Assembly: GCA_018398575.1 (NCBI GenBank)
Contig: JAGTXZ010000019.1
Location: forward strand, 496,001-560,000
Source: Ampelomyces quisqualis
Lineage: Eukaryota; Ascomycota; Dothideomycetes; Pleosporales; Phaeosphaeriaceae
Direction of reading: 5' to 3'
DNA: 64,000 nucleotides
This document shows positions 45,907 to 58,926 of this stretch, in pieces. Positions within the stretch are counted from its first letter, which is position 1; the number at the start of each line of letters is the position of its first letter. Made by a program: the position numbers and the translations under genes. The notes under the pieces were generated by a model. That model was not told where the DNA came from. It saw nothing but the letters and a program-made list of their open reading frames with translations, and did no database searches.

Positions 45907-48200
45907 TTATGACTCGCCTCCCGTTGATGCAGGAGCACCTTCCGCTCCGCCTCTGAATGAACCACGACCTCCTCGGCCTCCGCCACGGCCGCCACGCTCA
46001 CCGCCTCGGGTGCCACGGGGCGCACCGCCACGGCCTCCTCGACCGCCACGACCACCCTCGCTGTCTGAGGCGCCTCCGCTTCGGTATCCTCCGCCGCCCT
46101 GGACACCTCCACGGTTGCTTGCCTGCCAGCTGCCGGCGCCGTACCTAGGTGCATTGGCGGGACCACGCTCGTTGTAGATCTTCACACTCGGCTTGTCTGG
46201 ACCGCCGCGAGCATTCCTAACCTCGTCCGCAACACGACGTAATGCGCCTTGCATGTCGGGGGTTGTGGGGAAGTGAGCAACAAAGAAGTGCTTGATCTTC
46301 TCCATCTTCTCGATCTTCGGCCTATCCTCCTCGGCAAGCAGGTTCTTGGCTTCATCTTCGTCCTTGACGCCGGAAATGAACAAGCCCTTGCTATCCTTGC
46401 GCTCGACATGCTCGCGAGGAGCGGGCGAGGCCGGGCCCTTTTCGGGTGCCGAAGTTCCGTTGGACTTTACTTCGCTAGGAACTGCCTTCTCTGCCGCAGC
46501 ATTGGCGGGCGTGTTGTTGGCGGACTGCGGTGTCGCAGCCTTGGTGGCTTCCTTGGGTGCTGCGGCAGGTGCTGGGGAGGGTCCGCTTCGTGCAGGCTGG
46601 ATGGCCTTGGTCTGCTGAGGGACCGGAGGGGTGGCAACAGCTGGGCGGGGTTGCTGAGGCGCTCCAGCAGGAGGACCGCCAGGACGGCCCGGAGCTGGCG
46701 AGGGAGCTGCTGGGCTAGGAGCTGAAGCTGGAGGCACAGTTGTGGTGTTGGCTTGCAGGGGTTGAAAAGCAGCTTGACCTTGTGCAGCCTTGCCTCCGCG
46801 GTGGGCGAAGTTGAAGCCCTGAGCTCTCATCTCAGTACCGATCCTGCCGTTGTCAATGTCGAGGACGAGCCAGCCGTAGGCAGCATCCGCCAAGTTGAAG
46901 TTCCACATGTTCTTGAAAGCGCTCTCGTCAATGATGCCACTCTGGGGGCCGGGCGCAGGGCCGCCAAAGGGGTTTCCACCATTGGCGACGGTAGGCATCT
47001 TGTTCACGATTTCCAGCGCCAAGCTGAGCAATCGCTGCTGCGAGTCGCTGTCGGAGACGGCAGGCTCGACCTCCGTCTTGACCGTCTCCCAAACATCGTT
47101 AAAGGAAGCTTTGGACGCAGCAAGCTTGCCACGGTAGTGGTCGAGCGTGGGGTTGACACTGAACTCGTTGTACGAGCTGCCGTAGCGGAAGTGAAGACCT
47201 GCGGAAACGGAGAAATCGGCTTTGAGGGTGACGGACAGCTGGTTCAGCAGGCCTTCACGCGCAGGCGATGCGTGGGTGACGAAGATGCGCGTCTCGGTCG
47301 GATCGTATACGCGGTTCGCCGTGTCGACTAGCTCTCCCATCTGCAACAGCGTAGTCCACATGGTGCCCTGGCCACCCGCAATCGTGGTCCTGCCTTCGCC
47401 GTTGTCAAACAGTTTGTGCATGACCACGGCGCCACCAAGACCGAGCAGACGCAGCTTTACACCACCGACATCGAGCAGCCGCGAGTGCGCCTCGTCGATG
47501 ATGTGCAGGTTGTCGACCTTGTACTCGCCAGACCGCAGCTTCTCCAGCACCTGCACGTCTTCACATGCGCCCCATACTGTGTAGACGGGGACGTTCAGCG
47601 TGTGCGTCTTGTTGAGGAAGAGCGGCAGCTCCGAGAGCGGCAGGTGCTCTCGTGCAAAGCGCTCCTTGATGGGCGGCTGGGGTGGGGCTTGGGCGATGGA
47701 ACGCTTGACGCTGTCCGAGAGCAGGGGCGAGTACTGCGCAACGTGCTTGAGGGTCCTGCGCCAGTCAGCATCCTGCTGTAGTGTGCCCATTTTCATGTCC
47801 TACTTCTCTGCGATGCGGTCTAGCGAGCGGTCATCGTAGAAGCCAAAGTCGCCAGTGTGGATGATGTAGTTTGCGCGAGCGTCTGCGGCGAGCTGGTTGA
47901 GCGATTGGAGGTTGCCTGTGTGTCGTCAGATGATTGCCGGGTACGGGGGCACATGCGCCTGGCCATACCTCGCACATCGGCGATGCAGAGCACCCTGACG
48001 CTGCCCTGCTGCACCACACGGCCCTGGTTGGGAAGCAGCGGGACAGCTCCAGGTGCGGGACCGGCTGGAGCGCCGCCGTTGGGCAGGTAGTTGCCGGGAT
48101 AGGGGCGCGGCTGGTTTGGTGCTTGCTGGGGAATTGGTCAGCACGGGGTCGACAAATGGGCCGCGCAGGCACGCGCAGCTGCTGGACGTACTGAAGCCAT
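45907..48200 (-). CDS. DUF2433 metallophosphoesterase-like protein
   Basis: Four exons: 48,200-48,192, 48,125-47,969, 47,915-47,804 and 47,755-45,907, giving 708 residues in frame. Introns are 66, 53 and 48 nt, start GTACGT, GTATGG and GTAGGA, and hold CTGAC branch sites. The first exon codes only Met-Ala-Ser. The last intron carries an in-frame stop, so an ATG at 47,796 is not the start. The N-terminal domain (residues ~45-330) resembles calcineurin-like phosphoesterases: V-L-C-I-A-D-V-R-G-N at 48-57 and H-T-G-D-F-G at 75-80. The usual His of the D-x-H motif is Arg and the second motif lacks its Asp, so metal catalysis is doubtful. The C-terminus has a Pro/Ala linker, then an acidic and RGG-rich tail. 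Fungal family of unknown role. Confidence 0.85.
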
Positions 48201-48218
48201 CGGTTCGGAGGCGGAGGT

Positions 48219-48255
<37 letters not shown>

Positions 48256-49301
48256 TGCCGGGAGTCACGTCGAGTGGCGCGGGGTGTTGGCGAGGCGGTC
48301 TGTGGGGTATCAAGAGTTGGGTGGCAGAGTGAATAGAGAGCCTCCTAAATTAGGTGATGGCGATGCGGATGGCGTGTTTGTGCTGCGGGCCGGTCGGTTG
48401 CTCCTTCCTATGTTTTTGAGTGTGGCTCGTGCCCTCCATGTCGCTAGCGTGTTCTGGCCTATTGGACGACTTCGTACTTGAACAGCACAGCACCGCCGCC
48501 TTCTTCACCCTTCAAACCCCTCGAACGTAGCTTGCTTCTCATTTCTAGCACGACTTTGTGCTTTGAGTCGAAGCCCATTGTAACACCCATTTTCTCCTGC
48601 CGCTGCTATACTGTCGACCATGTCTGCAAACCACATCATGCGCTCAACGATTCGGCCACATTCTCTCCCTGCACGCCCACGTCAACACATGATGACGATT
48701 CCATGAGACGCCACATGCGATGACAGAAAGCCCTCTCAACGTGTGTCTGGTTCGGGTTGAGGTCCACCCGCATCGGTCACAGCCGGGAGAACGGTATACA
48801 CAAGCAACTACGGACTAGCTGTACAGCATCTGTTCCATGCTTGCACTGCAGACGATCGTGTCCAAGGCCGCCATTCAGTCATTCAGGCTGACTGTGACGC
48901 TAGAGGAGCATGTCTTTTCAACGGTCGAGCCAGAAGATGAAATCTAAGCTTCTCTTTGCAGATTTGAACGCGCGAGAAGTCCTGGCCGAAGAGACGGGTC
49001 GCATTTTCAGCCGCACGCAGAACGGGCTTGGGAGCTCAGCAAGGTAGCGCTCATGAATTCACAGCACGTTACGGAGTATTGGCATATGCAACAGTCGCAT
49101 CGACGCTGCTGGTCAATATGATTGGCTGGCTCCCCGTCCACATGCCGTTAGCCGCACATTTGGACCCTGGCACGAACCTGCCCCACTTCAAAAAAAAGTT
49201 GACCTCGTTCACAACTGCCCACAACTCTGACCTTTCCGCTTTGCTGCGACTGATCAGTTTGTGGCTTGCTGTTGCTTTTGAAACACTGTAGAAGCAAAGT
49301 C
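48201..49301. promoter_or_regulatory. shared upstream region of the divergent DUF2433 and Kap123 genes
   Basis: About 1.1 kb between two start codons pointing away from each other. It includes a (GA)n tract at 48,222-48,251, which reads as a CT-rich run just upstream of the DUF2433 start, a common feature of fungal promoters. An ATTGG (inverted CCAAT) lies at about 49,120. Short open frames within (for example 48,478-48,723) lack a proper start and look accidental. Confidence 0.5.
48222..48251. repeat. (GA)n microsatellite
   Basis: About 14 uninterrupted GA units. On the minus strand it is a pyrimidine tract about 20-50 bases upstream of the DUF2433 ATG. Confidence 0.9.
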
Positions 49302-52300
49302 ATGGACGAGCAGCAGTTTGTCGAGTTGCTCGAGGGCCTGTTGCAGCGTAAGCCACCCCATCCCATTCCACACTGCAGTACTGACAGCCTCTAGCCAGCA
49401 CCGAGCGTGTCAAGGCTGCCACCTCTACGCTCAACAAGAACTACTACAGTTCGCCCGCCTCCCTCAATGCGCTCCTCCAGATCTTGTGCGGGCACCCCAA
49501 GCCAGAGCTGCGGCAACTCGCCGCTGTCGAGGCGAGGAAGCTTGTCAGCAAGCACTGGGCCAGCCTTCCCGCCGATCAGAAGACCTCTCTTCGCAACCAG
49601 CTCTTCCAGTTCACTCTGAACGAGGACCACACCCTGACCCGACACTCTGCTGCCCGCGTTATCGCTGCGATCGCGTCTCAAGACTTTGAGGACGGTGAGT
49701 GGGGCGATTTGCCTGGTTATCTGCACCAGGCTGCCACCAGCCAGAATGCACGACACAGGGAAGTTGGCACTTACATCATCTGGACAACTCTCGAGTCAAC
49801 CGGCGATGCCTTCCCTGGCAAGTCTACCGATCTTTACAAGCTCTTTAGTACGACCATCCAGGACTCTGAGAGCGCCGAGGTCAGGGTCAACACCATGCTA
49901 GGCCTGAGCCGTTTGGCGATGCTCTTGGAGCCAGACGAGGATCCCAAAGCACTCGCCATGTTTCAGGATGCTGTTCCCGGCATGGTCACTGTTCTCAAGG
50001 CCACCGTTGATGAGGGTGATGAAGACCGCGCGATGCAAGCATTCGAAGTCTTCCAGACTTTGCTTGGCTGCGAGTCAGCTCTCCTGCAGAAGCACTTTGG
50101 CGATCTTGTCAAGTTTATGCTAGAGCTTGCATCTTCCACCAACGTCGAAGAGGACTACCGATCTCAAGCGCTTGCCTTCCTCATGCAGTGCGTCCGCTAC
50201 AGGAAGCTCAAGGTCCAAGCTCTCCGCATCGGTGAGGAGCTCACTCTCAAGGCTCTGCACATTGTCACCGAGCTTGGCGACCTATCGAGTGAGGATGAGG
50301 AGGTCACGCCGGCCCGTTCTGCTCTTGGTCTTCTCGACATTCTTGCCTCCAGCCTGCCTCCATCTCAAGTCGTCATTCCGTTGCTCAAGAACCTTGGCAA
50401 CTACTTCCAGTCACCAAACCCCGACTACCGCCAAGCCGCGATTCTGTCTCTCGGCATGTGTGTTGAGGGTGCACCGGACTTCATAGCTACCCAGCTGCAC
50501 GAGATCCTGCCCATGGTCCTGCACCTCCTCGAAGACCCTGAGCTCAAGGTGCGAGCTGCTGCCCTCAACGGTGTAGCTCGTCTAGCCGACGATTTGGCCG
50601 AGGACGTCGGTAAAGAACATGCCCGTCTTATCCCAGCCATGATCAAAAACTTCGATCTTGCTGCGAGCAATGTTGAGAACCCCCAGGATGAGCACAACTT
50701 ACAGATCATTCGCGGCAGCTGTCATGCCATTGACTCGCTAATCGAAGGTCTGGAACCCGAGGAAGCTGGACGTTATGTTCCCGAACTCATCCCTCGCTTC
50801 AGCAAACTCTTCCACCACGAGGATCTCAAGGTTAAGAGTGCTGCTATTGGCGCTGTCGGCTCCATTGCATCGGCCGCTGAGCAGGCATTCTTGCCTTTCT
50901 TCGAACAGACCATGGCCGAGTTGTCCGCATACGTGAGGATAAAAGACAGCCAGGAAGAGCTCGATCTGCGTGGCGTAACATGCGACTCCATGGGGAAGAT
51001 TGCCTCCGCCGTTGGCGCTCAGCCTTTTGAGCCTTACGTCCTTCCTCTCATGGAAGCCTCTGAAGAGGCGCTCCACCTCGACCATCCTCGTCTGCGTGAG
51101 ACCAGCTACATCCTTTGGAGTACCATGGCAAAGGTCTACGAGGAGCAGTTCTCGAAATATCTCCCTGGTGCCGTCAAGGGTCTTCAAGACTGTCTTGAGC
51201 AAGACGAGACAGGACTCGATGTTGAGCTTGGTGAAGAAGCCAAGGACCTCATCGGTACTGAGGTTACCATCGAAGGCCGTAAAGTCAAGGTCGCTGCGGC
51301 TACCGACGATGACGACAGTGACTTGAACGAAGCAATGATGGCTGGGGACGACGACGACGACTGGGATGACCTCGGTGGCGTGACTGCTGTGGCCATGGAG
51401 AAGGAGATCGCTGCCGAAGTTTTCGGCGATATCATCACCCACACACGCGCCGAGTACATGCCTTACCTCGAGAACACCGTCACAAAGCTTCTTGAGCTTG
51501 TCGAGCACGAATACGAGGGTATCCGAAAGGCTGCTCTTGGCACGCTTTGGCGTACCTTTGCCTGCCTGTTCGGCATGGCTGAAGGCGGTGGAATGCAGAA
51601 GTGGAAGCCTGGACTACCACTTTCAATCGACCCTCCAGCGGAGCTCAAGAAGCTCGGCAACCTGGTTATGACGGCCACAATGTCCGTGTGGCAAGACGAA
51701 ATGGATCGGTAAGTAATTTGTCTCTCTTCTAACTATACCCTGCAAAGATGACACAACTTTCGTTAATCCCAGCTCACTCCGATGCCAAGTGCACTTGAGG
51801 TGAAAGCGAATCTACTTCTGAGCTTCTTATACCCACACGTCATGTTATCATAACCTGAAACGCAACACTAACAGCTTGCAGGGGCACGGTCACCGACATC
51901 AACCGTGATCTCGCCGCGACGCTCAAGCTTTGCGGACCTGCTGTCTTGATGACCGATAACGGTACAGCGGTTTCCGACATTTGCACGCAGCTACTTGCTG
52001 TCATCACCAAGCGTCATCTCTGCCAACAAGATGTTGGTGATGAGGCCGATGAGGAAATCCTCGACGAGTCTTCCGAGTACGATTGGCTAGTGATTGAGAC
52101 CGCTATGGAGGTCATCACTTGTCTCTCTGTCGCTCTTGGTAACCAATTTGCCGAACTCTGGAAGATGTTTGAGAAGCCCATTATGAAGTATGCGAGCAGC
52201 CAAGAGTCGACCGAACGCAGCGCGGCCGTTGGTACCATCGCTGAGTGCATCGGCAACATGGGCACCGACTGCACACCGTACACTGTTGGGCTTCTGAAGC

Positions 52301-52767
52301 TTCTGCTCCACCGTCTCTCCGATGAGGACCCAGAGTCCAAGTCGAACGCTGTCTACGGGATTGGGCTTTTGTGCGAGATGACAACCAACAATGACGAGAT
52401 CCTAAAGTCACTGCCTACCATCTTCTCAAAGCTTGAGCCCCTCCTCGATGCGCAGGACCAAGCGCGCCTACTCGACAACACAGCTGGATGTGTCAGCAGG
52501 TTCATCTCCAAGCACCCTGACAAGCTCCCCATCGCCGAGGTTCTGCCTCGCGTTGTGCAACTTCTGCCGCTTCGTGAGGACTACGAGGAGAATAAGCCAG
52601 TGTTTGGCATGATTGTCAAGCTGTACCAGAATAATGATGCTACCATTCAGCAGCTTACACCACAGCTGATGCCCGTCTTCGAGAAGGTGCTCGGAGAGCC
52701 TCAGGACCAGTTGGAAGATGAGACGCGGTCGCAGCTTATGGAGCTGGTGCAGTACCTGCGCAAGTAG
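49302..52767 (+). CDS. KAP123: importin beta-family karyopherin (Kap123/importin-4)
   Basis: Three exons: 49,302-49,347, 49,395-51,708 and 51,882-52,767, giving 1,081 residues, the usual size of importin-4/Kap123. The 47-nt intron 1 starts GTAAGC and ends CTCTAG with a TACTGAC branch site. The 173-nt intron 2 starts GTAAGT and has CTAAC just before CAG. The protein is a chain of HEAT repeats (for example E-L-K-V-R-A-A-A-L-N-G-V, D-L-K-V-K-S-A-A-I-G-A-V). The importin-N region is at residues ~20-90 and a long Asp-rich loop at ~650-675. It imports ribosomal proteins and histones H3/H4 through the nuclear pore under Ran control (known for the family). Intact, with no neighbours of related function. 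Confidence 0.93.
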
Positions 52768-53262
52768 GCGCTTTGTTGGTTTACTCGGATTGAAGGATAC
52801 CCGTCGGAAGACACTGTAGACGATGCACACGACCATGGGGGCTTAGGCCGGTATAGATACTGTGGCTTTACGATATGGAAATGTTTTGACGCTTCAGAAT
52901 AGACTAGCAGTACGAGCGCGTTGTAGTGTCGATGCCACGGTGTGATGTGCGGATGTAGTATGGTTCCTGGGACCTGGGACCTGACACAGGGCCCTGGCCG
53001 CAATCGTTGAGCGCCAAGAATAACCAAGTGCAGTGACGTACACTGTACCGGTACAGCACTGCACATGACGCCGCCTCACTCCATTGCCCCGTGCCAGCTT
53101 TTCAGCGCGCGCATGATTCCAGCATGGTGTTGATGTAGGTGCGCACAGATTCATACTTTCCAACAGCCTACTCTCGCTATTCCCATCTATCCCCTGATTG
53201 CGACGCGCACACAGACAGACAGTCGCAGTGCTCGTCGAAGCGCGCAGGCGCATTCCTTGACC
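52768..53262. other. intergenic region Kap123-NPC1
   Basis: Contains the 3' end of the karyopherin gene and the promoter of the NPC1 gene. No other feature recognised. Confidence 0.5.
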
Positions 53263-56200
53263 ATGGCGCCGCCCTGCTCAAGAGGATGGAGGCCCATCAC
53301 CGTCGGACTGCTCTCCATCCTGGCCGGCTCGGCTCTGGCAGGACCCGATCTCACCACCACACACGAAAAGGGGCGCTGTGCGATACGAGGGCAGTGTGGA
53401 AAGCAGGGCTTCTTCGGCTCTGAACTGCCCTGCCCCGACAACGGCCCGGCCAAGACGCCAGATGACGACGCGAGGAAGAAGCTGGTGGACATCTGCGGAG
53501 ACCAGTGGACAGACACCGACGTCTGCTGCGAGGAGAACCAGCTCGATGCGCTCAAGACCAACCTCGACCGTGCGACGCCCATCATCAACGCCTGCCCGGC
53601 CTGCAAAGAGAACTTCTTCAACCTCTTCTGCACCTTCACATGCTCACCCAACCAGTCCCTCTTCATAAACGTGACCGGTACCGAAGCGAAGGGGTCCAAA
53701 TTTCTGGTCACAGAACTGGACAATCTCGTTTCGAATGAGTATGGCTCCATGTTCTACGACAGCTGCAAGGATGTCAAGTTTGGCGCAACAAACGGCAATG
53801 CCATGGATTTTATCGGCGGCGGCGCGAAGAACTACACGCAGTTTCTCAAGTTCCTCGGCGACAAGAAGTTCTTGGGCTCGCCTTTCCAGATCAACTTCCC
53901 ACGACCAGACGAGACGGAGTACCCGGACATGGATCCTATGAACAAACACGCTTATCCATGCAACACGACCGACGACAAGTATCGTTGCGCTTGCCTCGAT
54001 TGCGGCGGCTCGTGCACCGAGCTGCCTGAGGTCAGAGAAGCGAAGCAGTGTCACGTCGGCCTGCTGCCCTGCCTTTCGTTCGCCGTCATCATCATTTACT
54101 CATTCTTCCTTGGTCTCCTGTGCGCTGCAGTAGCTGCCCACGTCGCTTACCAGAATCATTCCAAGAACAAGAACGAACGCATGCGTTTGTTGCAGGATTT
54201 GGAGCCAAGCGATGACGAGGATGAAGGTGACATTGTACACAATGTTGGCATGCTCGATCGCCCGACAACGCATTACTTCATTAACACATGGTGCGATCGC
54301 ATGTTCAGCCGACTTGGCTACATATGTGCCAGGTTTCCCGCAATTACCATCTTTACGAGTGTACTTGTTGTAGTCCTGCTAAGCTTGGGATGGATGCGAT
54401 TCGAGATCGAGACAGATCCGGTTCGCCTATGGGTATCACCCGACTCGGCCGCTGCACAAGAAAAGGCTTTCTTTGATGAAAAGTTCGGGCCCTTCTTCCG
54501 TGCTGAACAAGCTTTCCTCGTCAACGACACGGCGGAGGGCACAGGCCCTGTACTCAGCTACGAGACTCTCGATTGGTGGTTTGGTGTTGAGAGCCAGATC
54601 CAGCGTCTCAAGTCCTACCAGGGTGGCGTGACTCTTGACCAAGTCTGCTTCAAGCCGATTGAAGGTGCTTGCGTCGTGCAGTCAATCACCGGATACTTCC
54701 AGGGCGATTTTGCCAACGTGTCGCCAAACAGCTGGCAAGATGACCTTTTGGAATGCGTTGACAATCCAAGCCAATGCTTGCCGGCCTTCCAACAACCGCT
54801 CGACCCACATCTATTGTTTGGTGGTGTGAACCAGAGTGTACTCGATGCGAAAGCTTTGGTCGTCACTTGGGTCGTCCAGAACCACCCCGAGGGTACTCCC
54901 GAGATTGAACGTGCCATGAACTTCGAGAACGAGCTCAAGAACTACTTGAAACTGGTTGCTGAAGATGCGAAACATAGAGGACTTCGTCTAAGCTTCAACA
55001 CGGAGGTCAGCTTAGAGCAAGAGCTGAACAAGAGCACAAACACGGATGCAAAGATCGTTGTGATTAGCTACATCATTATGTTCTTGTACGCGTCTCTGGC
55101 ACTCGGCTCCACAACGCTCACAGTTCGGTCCATCCTGCGCAACCCCGTCAATGCCTTTGTGCAATCAAAGTTCATGCTCGGCATCGTCGGCATTCTCATC
55201 GTGCTAATGTCAGTCTCTGCTTCAGTTGGGTTGTTTTCCGTCGCTGGCATCAAAGTCACACTCATCATCGCCGAGGTCATTCCCTTCCTTGTTCTCGCTG
55301 TTGGTGTCGACAATATTTTTCTTATCGTACACGAGTTTGAACGGGTCAACATCAGCCATCCCGAAGGCACCATCCCAGAGCGTGTATCGCGTGCGCTTGG
55401 GCGTATGGGGCCATCTATATTGCTTTCCGCTCTCACGGAAACCACGGCCTTTGCTCTCGGATGCGCAGTCGGGATGCCTGCTGTGCGCAACTTTGCTGCC
55501 TACGCTGCGGGAGCTGTGCTCATCAACGCACTTTTGCAAGTCACCATGTTCATTGCAGTTCTAGCGCTCAACCAACAGCGTGTTGAGAACAACCGTGCGG
55601 ATTGCTTCCCATGCGTACGTGTATCAAAAGCCGATCCTGGCTACCTCAACGGTGGCATGGGTCATGGCGCCGGCGAGGAGGGAGCATTGCAGCGTTTCAT
55701 TAGAAAGACATATGCTCCTGCGCTGCTCGGCAAGAAGACGAAAGTTGCTATCATTGCTGTCTTCTTTGGCATCTTCACCCTCGGCGTCGCTCTGTTCCCC
55801 CAGGTCGAGCTTGGTCTTGATCAGCGCATTGCCATCCCAAGCGATTCCTATCTCATCCCGTACTTCAACGATCTCTATGACTATCTGGATGTCGGTCCTC
55901 CAGTTTACTTTGTCGCCAAGGACCTCAATGTCACACAGCGAGCGCCACAAAAAGAGCTGTGCGGACGCTTCTCTACTTGCGACCAAGGCAGCTTAGCAAA
56001 CATCATCGAAGCTGAGAGAAAACGACCAGAAGTCTCTTATCTCTCTGCTTCTGCTGCAAATTGGCTCGATGACTTCTTCCTGTGGCTCAACCCGGAGAAC
56101 GAGAAGTGCTGCGTCAACTCCAAAGGAAATCCCTGCTTCCAGGACCGCCAGCCACCATGGAACATGACTCTCTCTGGAATGCCCGAGGGTCAAGAGTTCA

Positions 56201-57151
56201 TCCACTACCTCGAGCTTTGGACTCAGGCTCCTACTACTGAAGAGTGTCCCATTGGTGGAAAGGCAGCCTACTCTGATGCAATCGTGATTGACTCCAAGCA
56301 TCTCACCATTCCAGCTTCTCACTTCCGCACCTCGCACACCCCTCTCAGGTCGCAAGAGGATTTCATTGCGGCCTATACTGCTGCCCGCCGCATATCTCGG
56401 GAAATTTCGGATGATGTCGAAACTGAGGTCTTCCCATACTCCAAGTTCTACATCTTCTTTGACCAGTATATATCAATTACTCGCCTAGCAGTCGCTCTTA
56501 TGGGCTCTGCCCTCGCTGCGGTTTTGGTTATCACTACAGTTCTTCTTGGCTCGCTAGCGACGGCTCTGATTGTCACACTTGTTGTTAGTATGACAGTGTC
56601 TGCCATTATCGGATCAATGGCCGTAATGGGTGTGTCATTGAACGCCGTCTCACTCGTCAACCTGATTATATGTATTGGTATCAGTGTCGAGTTCACAGCA
56701 CACATTGCTCGAGCATTTACATTTCCCAGCCGTACCACCATGGAAAGAGCACCCAGGCATCGCTTCAGAGGACGTGATGCTCGCGCCTGGACTGCCATGG
56801 TCAATGTCGCCAGCAGTGTCATTAGCGGTATCACGATTACTAAGGTCTTGGGTGTGGCGACACTCGCCTTTACCCGCAGCAAGGTAAGATACACCCTACA
56901 CAATGTACGTGTCGCAGAGTCACTACTTACAACATCAGATTTTCGAGATCTACTACTTCCGTGTATGGGTGGCGCTAGTGCTTTGGGCATCAACTCACGC
57001 ACTGATTCTCCTCCCTGTCCTACTCTCCTTATTTGGAGGCAAGGGCTACGTCGACCCTGAGAGCGAAGGCGGCCTCGAACAAGACCTCCGCAGCCGCCAA
57101 TACCCCGCACTTCTCGGCGACGACGATGACGAGTACGACAGCGACTACTAG
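53263..57151 (+). CDS. NCR1: Niemann-Pick C1 homologue (sterol transporter)
   Basis: Two exons, 53,263-56,883 and 56,939-57,151, give 1,277 residues. The start ACCATGGCG is a strong context; an upstream TTG in the same frame is not needed. The 55-nt intron starts GTAAGA and ends CATCAG. Layout: signal peptide (to ~residue 29), Cys-rich sterol-binding N-terminal domain, first membrane segment at ~266-300, and a Cys-rich lumenal loop. The sterol-sensing domain is at ~596-760, including VGVDNIF at ~680. A second Cys-rich loop and a C-terminal membrane bundle follow, and the tail is highly acidic (DDDDEYDSDY). It is a vacuolar/endosomal RND-type protein that moves sterols and sphingolipids through the membrane (known for yeast Ncr1). 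Length matches the family and nothing is missing. Confidence 0.94.
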
Positions 57152-58231
57152 GAGTCTTGTGCCATCCGCAGTGTCTTTCGCGCCATCTCCCGCGACTCCT
57201 TCATTTTCAAGCACTGGTGCACAGTCCGTTGGATCAAATTCTGGCTTCTAGTCGATCGCTTGTTAGATAGGCTTGATGGGACGCGCGCCGGCAGAATCGC
57301 CCTGCAATCTCAAGTCCCGTGATTTCGGAATTTTGAAGAGGTGCTTGATCACAGGGGAGCTGAGGATGGGTATGTACACATTCCTGGTGCGAGCTATGGG
57401 AGCACGGCGCATGATGGTGTGGTGGAACAGGATGTCATACACGCTATTCACGAGGAGAACATGATTGATGCGAATCGCGATGAAGGGATGTGTGTGCATG
57501 GGCATCACCTTTATGGGTCTTCTTAAGTGTAACTGTAGTATATTAGGATATGGGAGAGGGGAGGGGGGTGTATTAAAGGTCGCCGACATCAAATTTCGCA
57601 TCACGTCGGCTCTGTGATCGTACCCCGCATGAACTATTTAATAACGACCAATTGGATTCATTTTTGCTTAAATATATTTCGTTACGAGTCAGAATCGACT
57701 TCGAAACCTATGCTGGAAATCATCTTGCTTCAGCTTTAAACTGCTTCTTCAACGGAAGTCTTACCACTCATCGATCAAGAGCTGTTGCTCTCGGAATAGA
57801 AGAGCTATGTGGCGCCGGGTGTTCGTATCGGTATTGACAGGAAGAAGAGGTACGGTGAGCTACAACTAAGAGTTTCAGTTCCAGAACTATTCCCAACAAT
57901 GAACAGCCGTTGACTCTTGCTCGACAACCACGTTGTGCTTCGGTGGTATGATGACCATGATTTCTACATCAATTTGAGATGCATAAAACAGCATCGAAAT
58001 TAGGCAGTGCAAGAAGTCCTGCACCACCCATCAACACTTCTCGGTCTATCAATCCAGAGTAACGAAGAATAAACACACAACCTTCCATTGTACACTCTGC
58101 AACTTCCGACACAGCCAACCCAGTATTAAGCTTGACCTAGATCGAATTCACTGGAGCCCATATGAACACTTCTTACACCTCGCTCTTCCTACGCCCATTC
58201 CCCTCGCAAACCCACCTAAATTTCCCGCTTT
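57152..58231. other. intergenic region downstream of NPC1
   Basis: Contains the NPC1 3' end. Between 57,263 and 57,604 both strands are unusually open, but none of the frames has a good start, an identifiable domain or splice sites. The remainder to 58,231 shows nothing. Confidence 0.45.
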
Positions 58232-58926
58232 CTACGTCTCCTCTGGCACCCAACAAGGAAAATGAGGATGCTCTCGCGGGGAATAAATCATAATCTCACA
58301 CTGCGAACACAAATCTTCCATCCAAAGACTCAACTTCTTCAACTCCCCCTCGTCAGCTGGTAACGGTGCGTCGAGCAAGACGTCAGGATCTTCGCTGATG
58401 TCTAGAGCTTGGAAGTAGAGTCGCCTGAGTGCGCCGAGGGAGCCGCGCGGGTAGAACGGCAAGAGCCCCGCAAAGATAGGACAGGAAAGGCGTGGAGACG
58501 AAGGAGGTGGTGAGGGCGGGTAGTGCGTGTATGGTGTTCGTTCGTGAGATGCGGGTGGGGAGGGTGTGATGTGTAAGTTGCTGGCCATGAGGTTGGATAG
58601 TTGGGAGTCGGTCAAGGTATCCAGATACTTGTCCGTGGCGTCTTTCACTTCGGATTCGTTGGCGAAGTTCAAATCTAGAGACTGCATGGCGGATACCAAC
58701 ATGGTTGATGTGTTTCTTGAGTGGGTGTAAGGGTGTTGTTGTCGATGTCGATGGTGTGCAATTGTTCTGCGATACTTGTCCCTGCTGTCAAGCCGGTGTT
58801 GCGGGTCCTGGGTTGGGGGTGTGAGGCTTTGCGCTCGAGAAATGTGGATGCCAGACGGGCAGATAGTTGATCAATATCAGATTGATTTGGTGTGTTTGTG
58901 TTTGTGGGATGTTGAGACTGGTCCAT
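58232..58926 (-). CDS. small hypothetical protein gene, exon structure unresolved
   Basis: An ATG at 58,926 opens a Gln/Thr/Asn-rich frame ending at 58,675. A second frame, shifted by two, runs from about 58,702 to the stop at 58,232 and has the better coding character: L-D-L-N-F-A-N-E-S-E-V-K-D-A-T-D-K-Y-L-D, a Pro/Ser-rich stretch, then a conserved-looking end with W-M-E-D-L-C-S-Q-C-E. One model joins them with a 101-nt intron (58,775-58,675, GTATCG to TTCTAG-like TCTCTAG), giving 197 residues. Alternatively translation starts at 58,702 (156 residues) or the gene carries a frameshift. No known domain; function unknown. The splice signals are weak. Confidence 0.5.

Noticed and set aside
47756..47803. 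ATG at 47,796 as start of the DUF2433 protein
   Set aside because: It lies inside a clear 48-nt intron (GTAGGA, CTGAC, GCGCAG), and the phosphoesterase-like N-terminus is encoded upstream.
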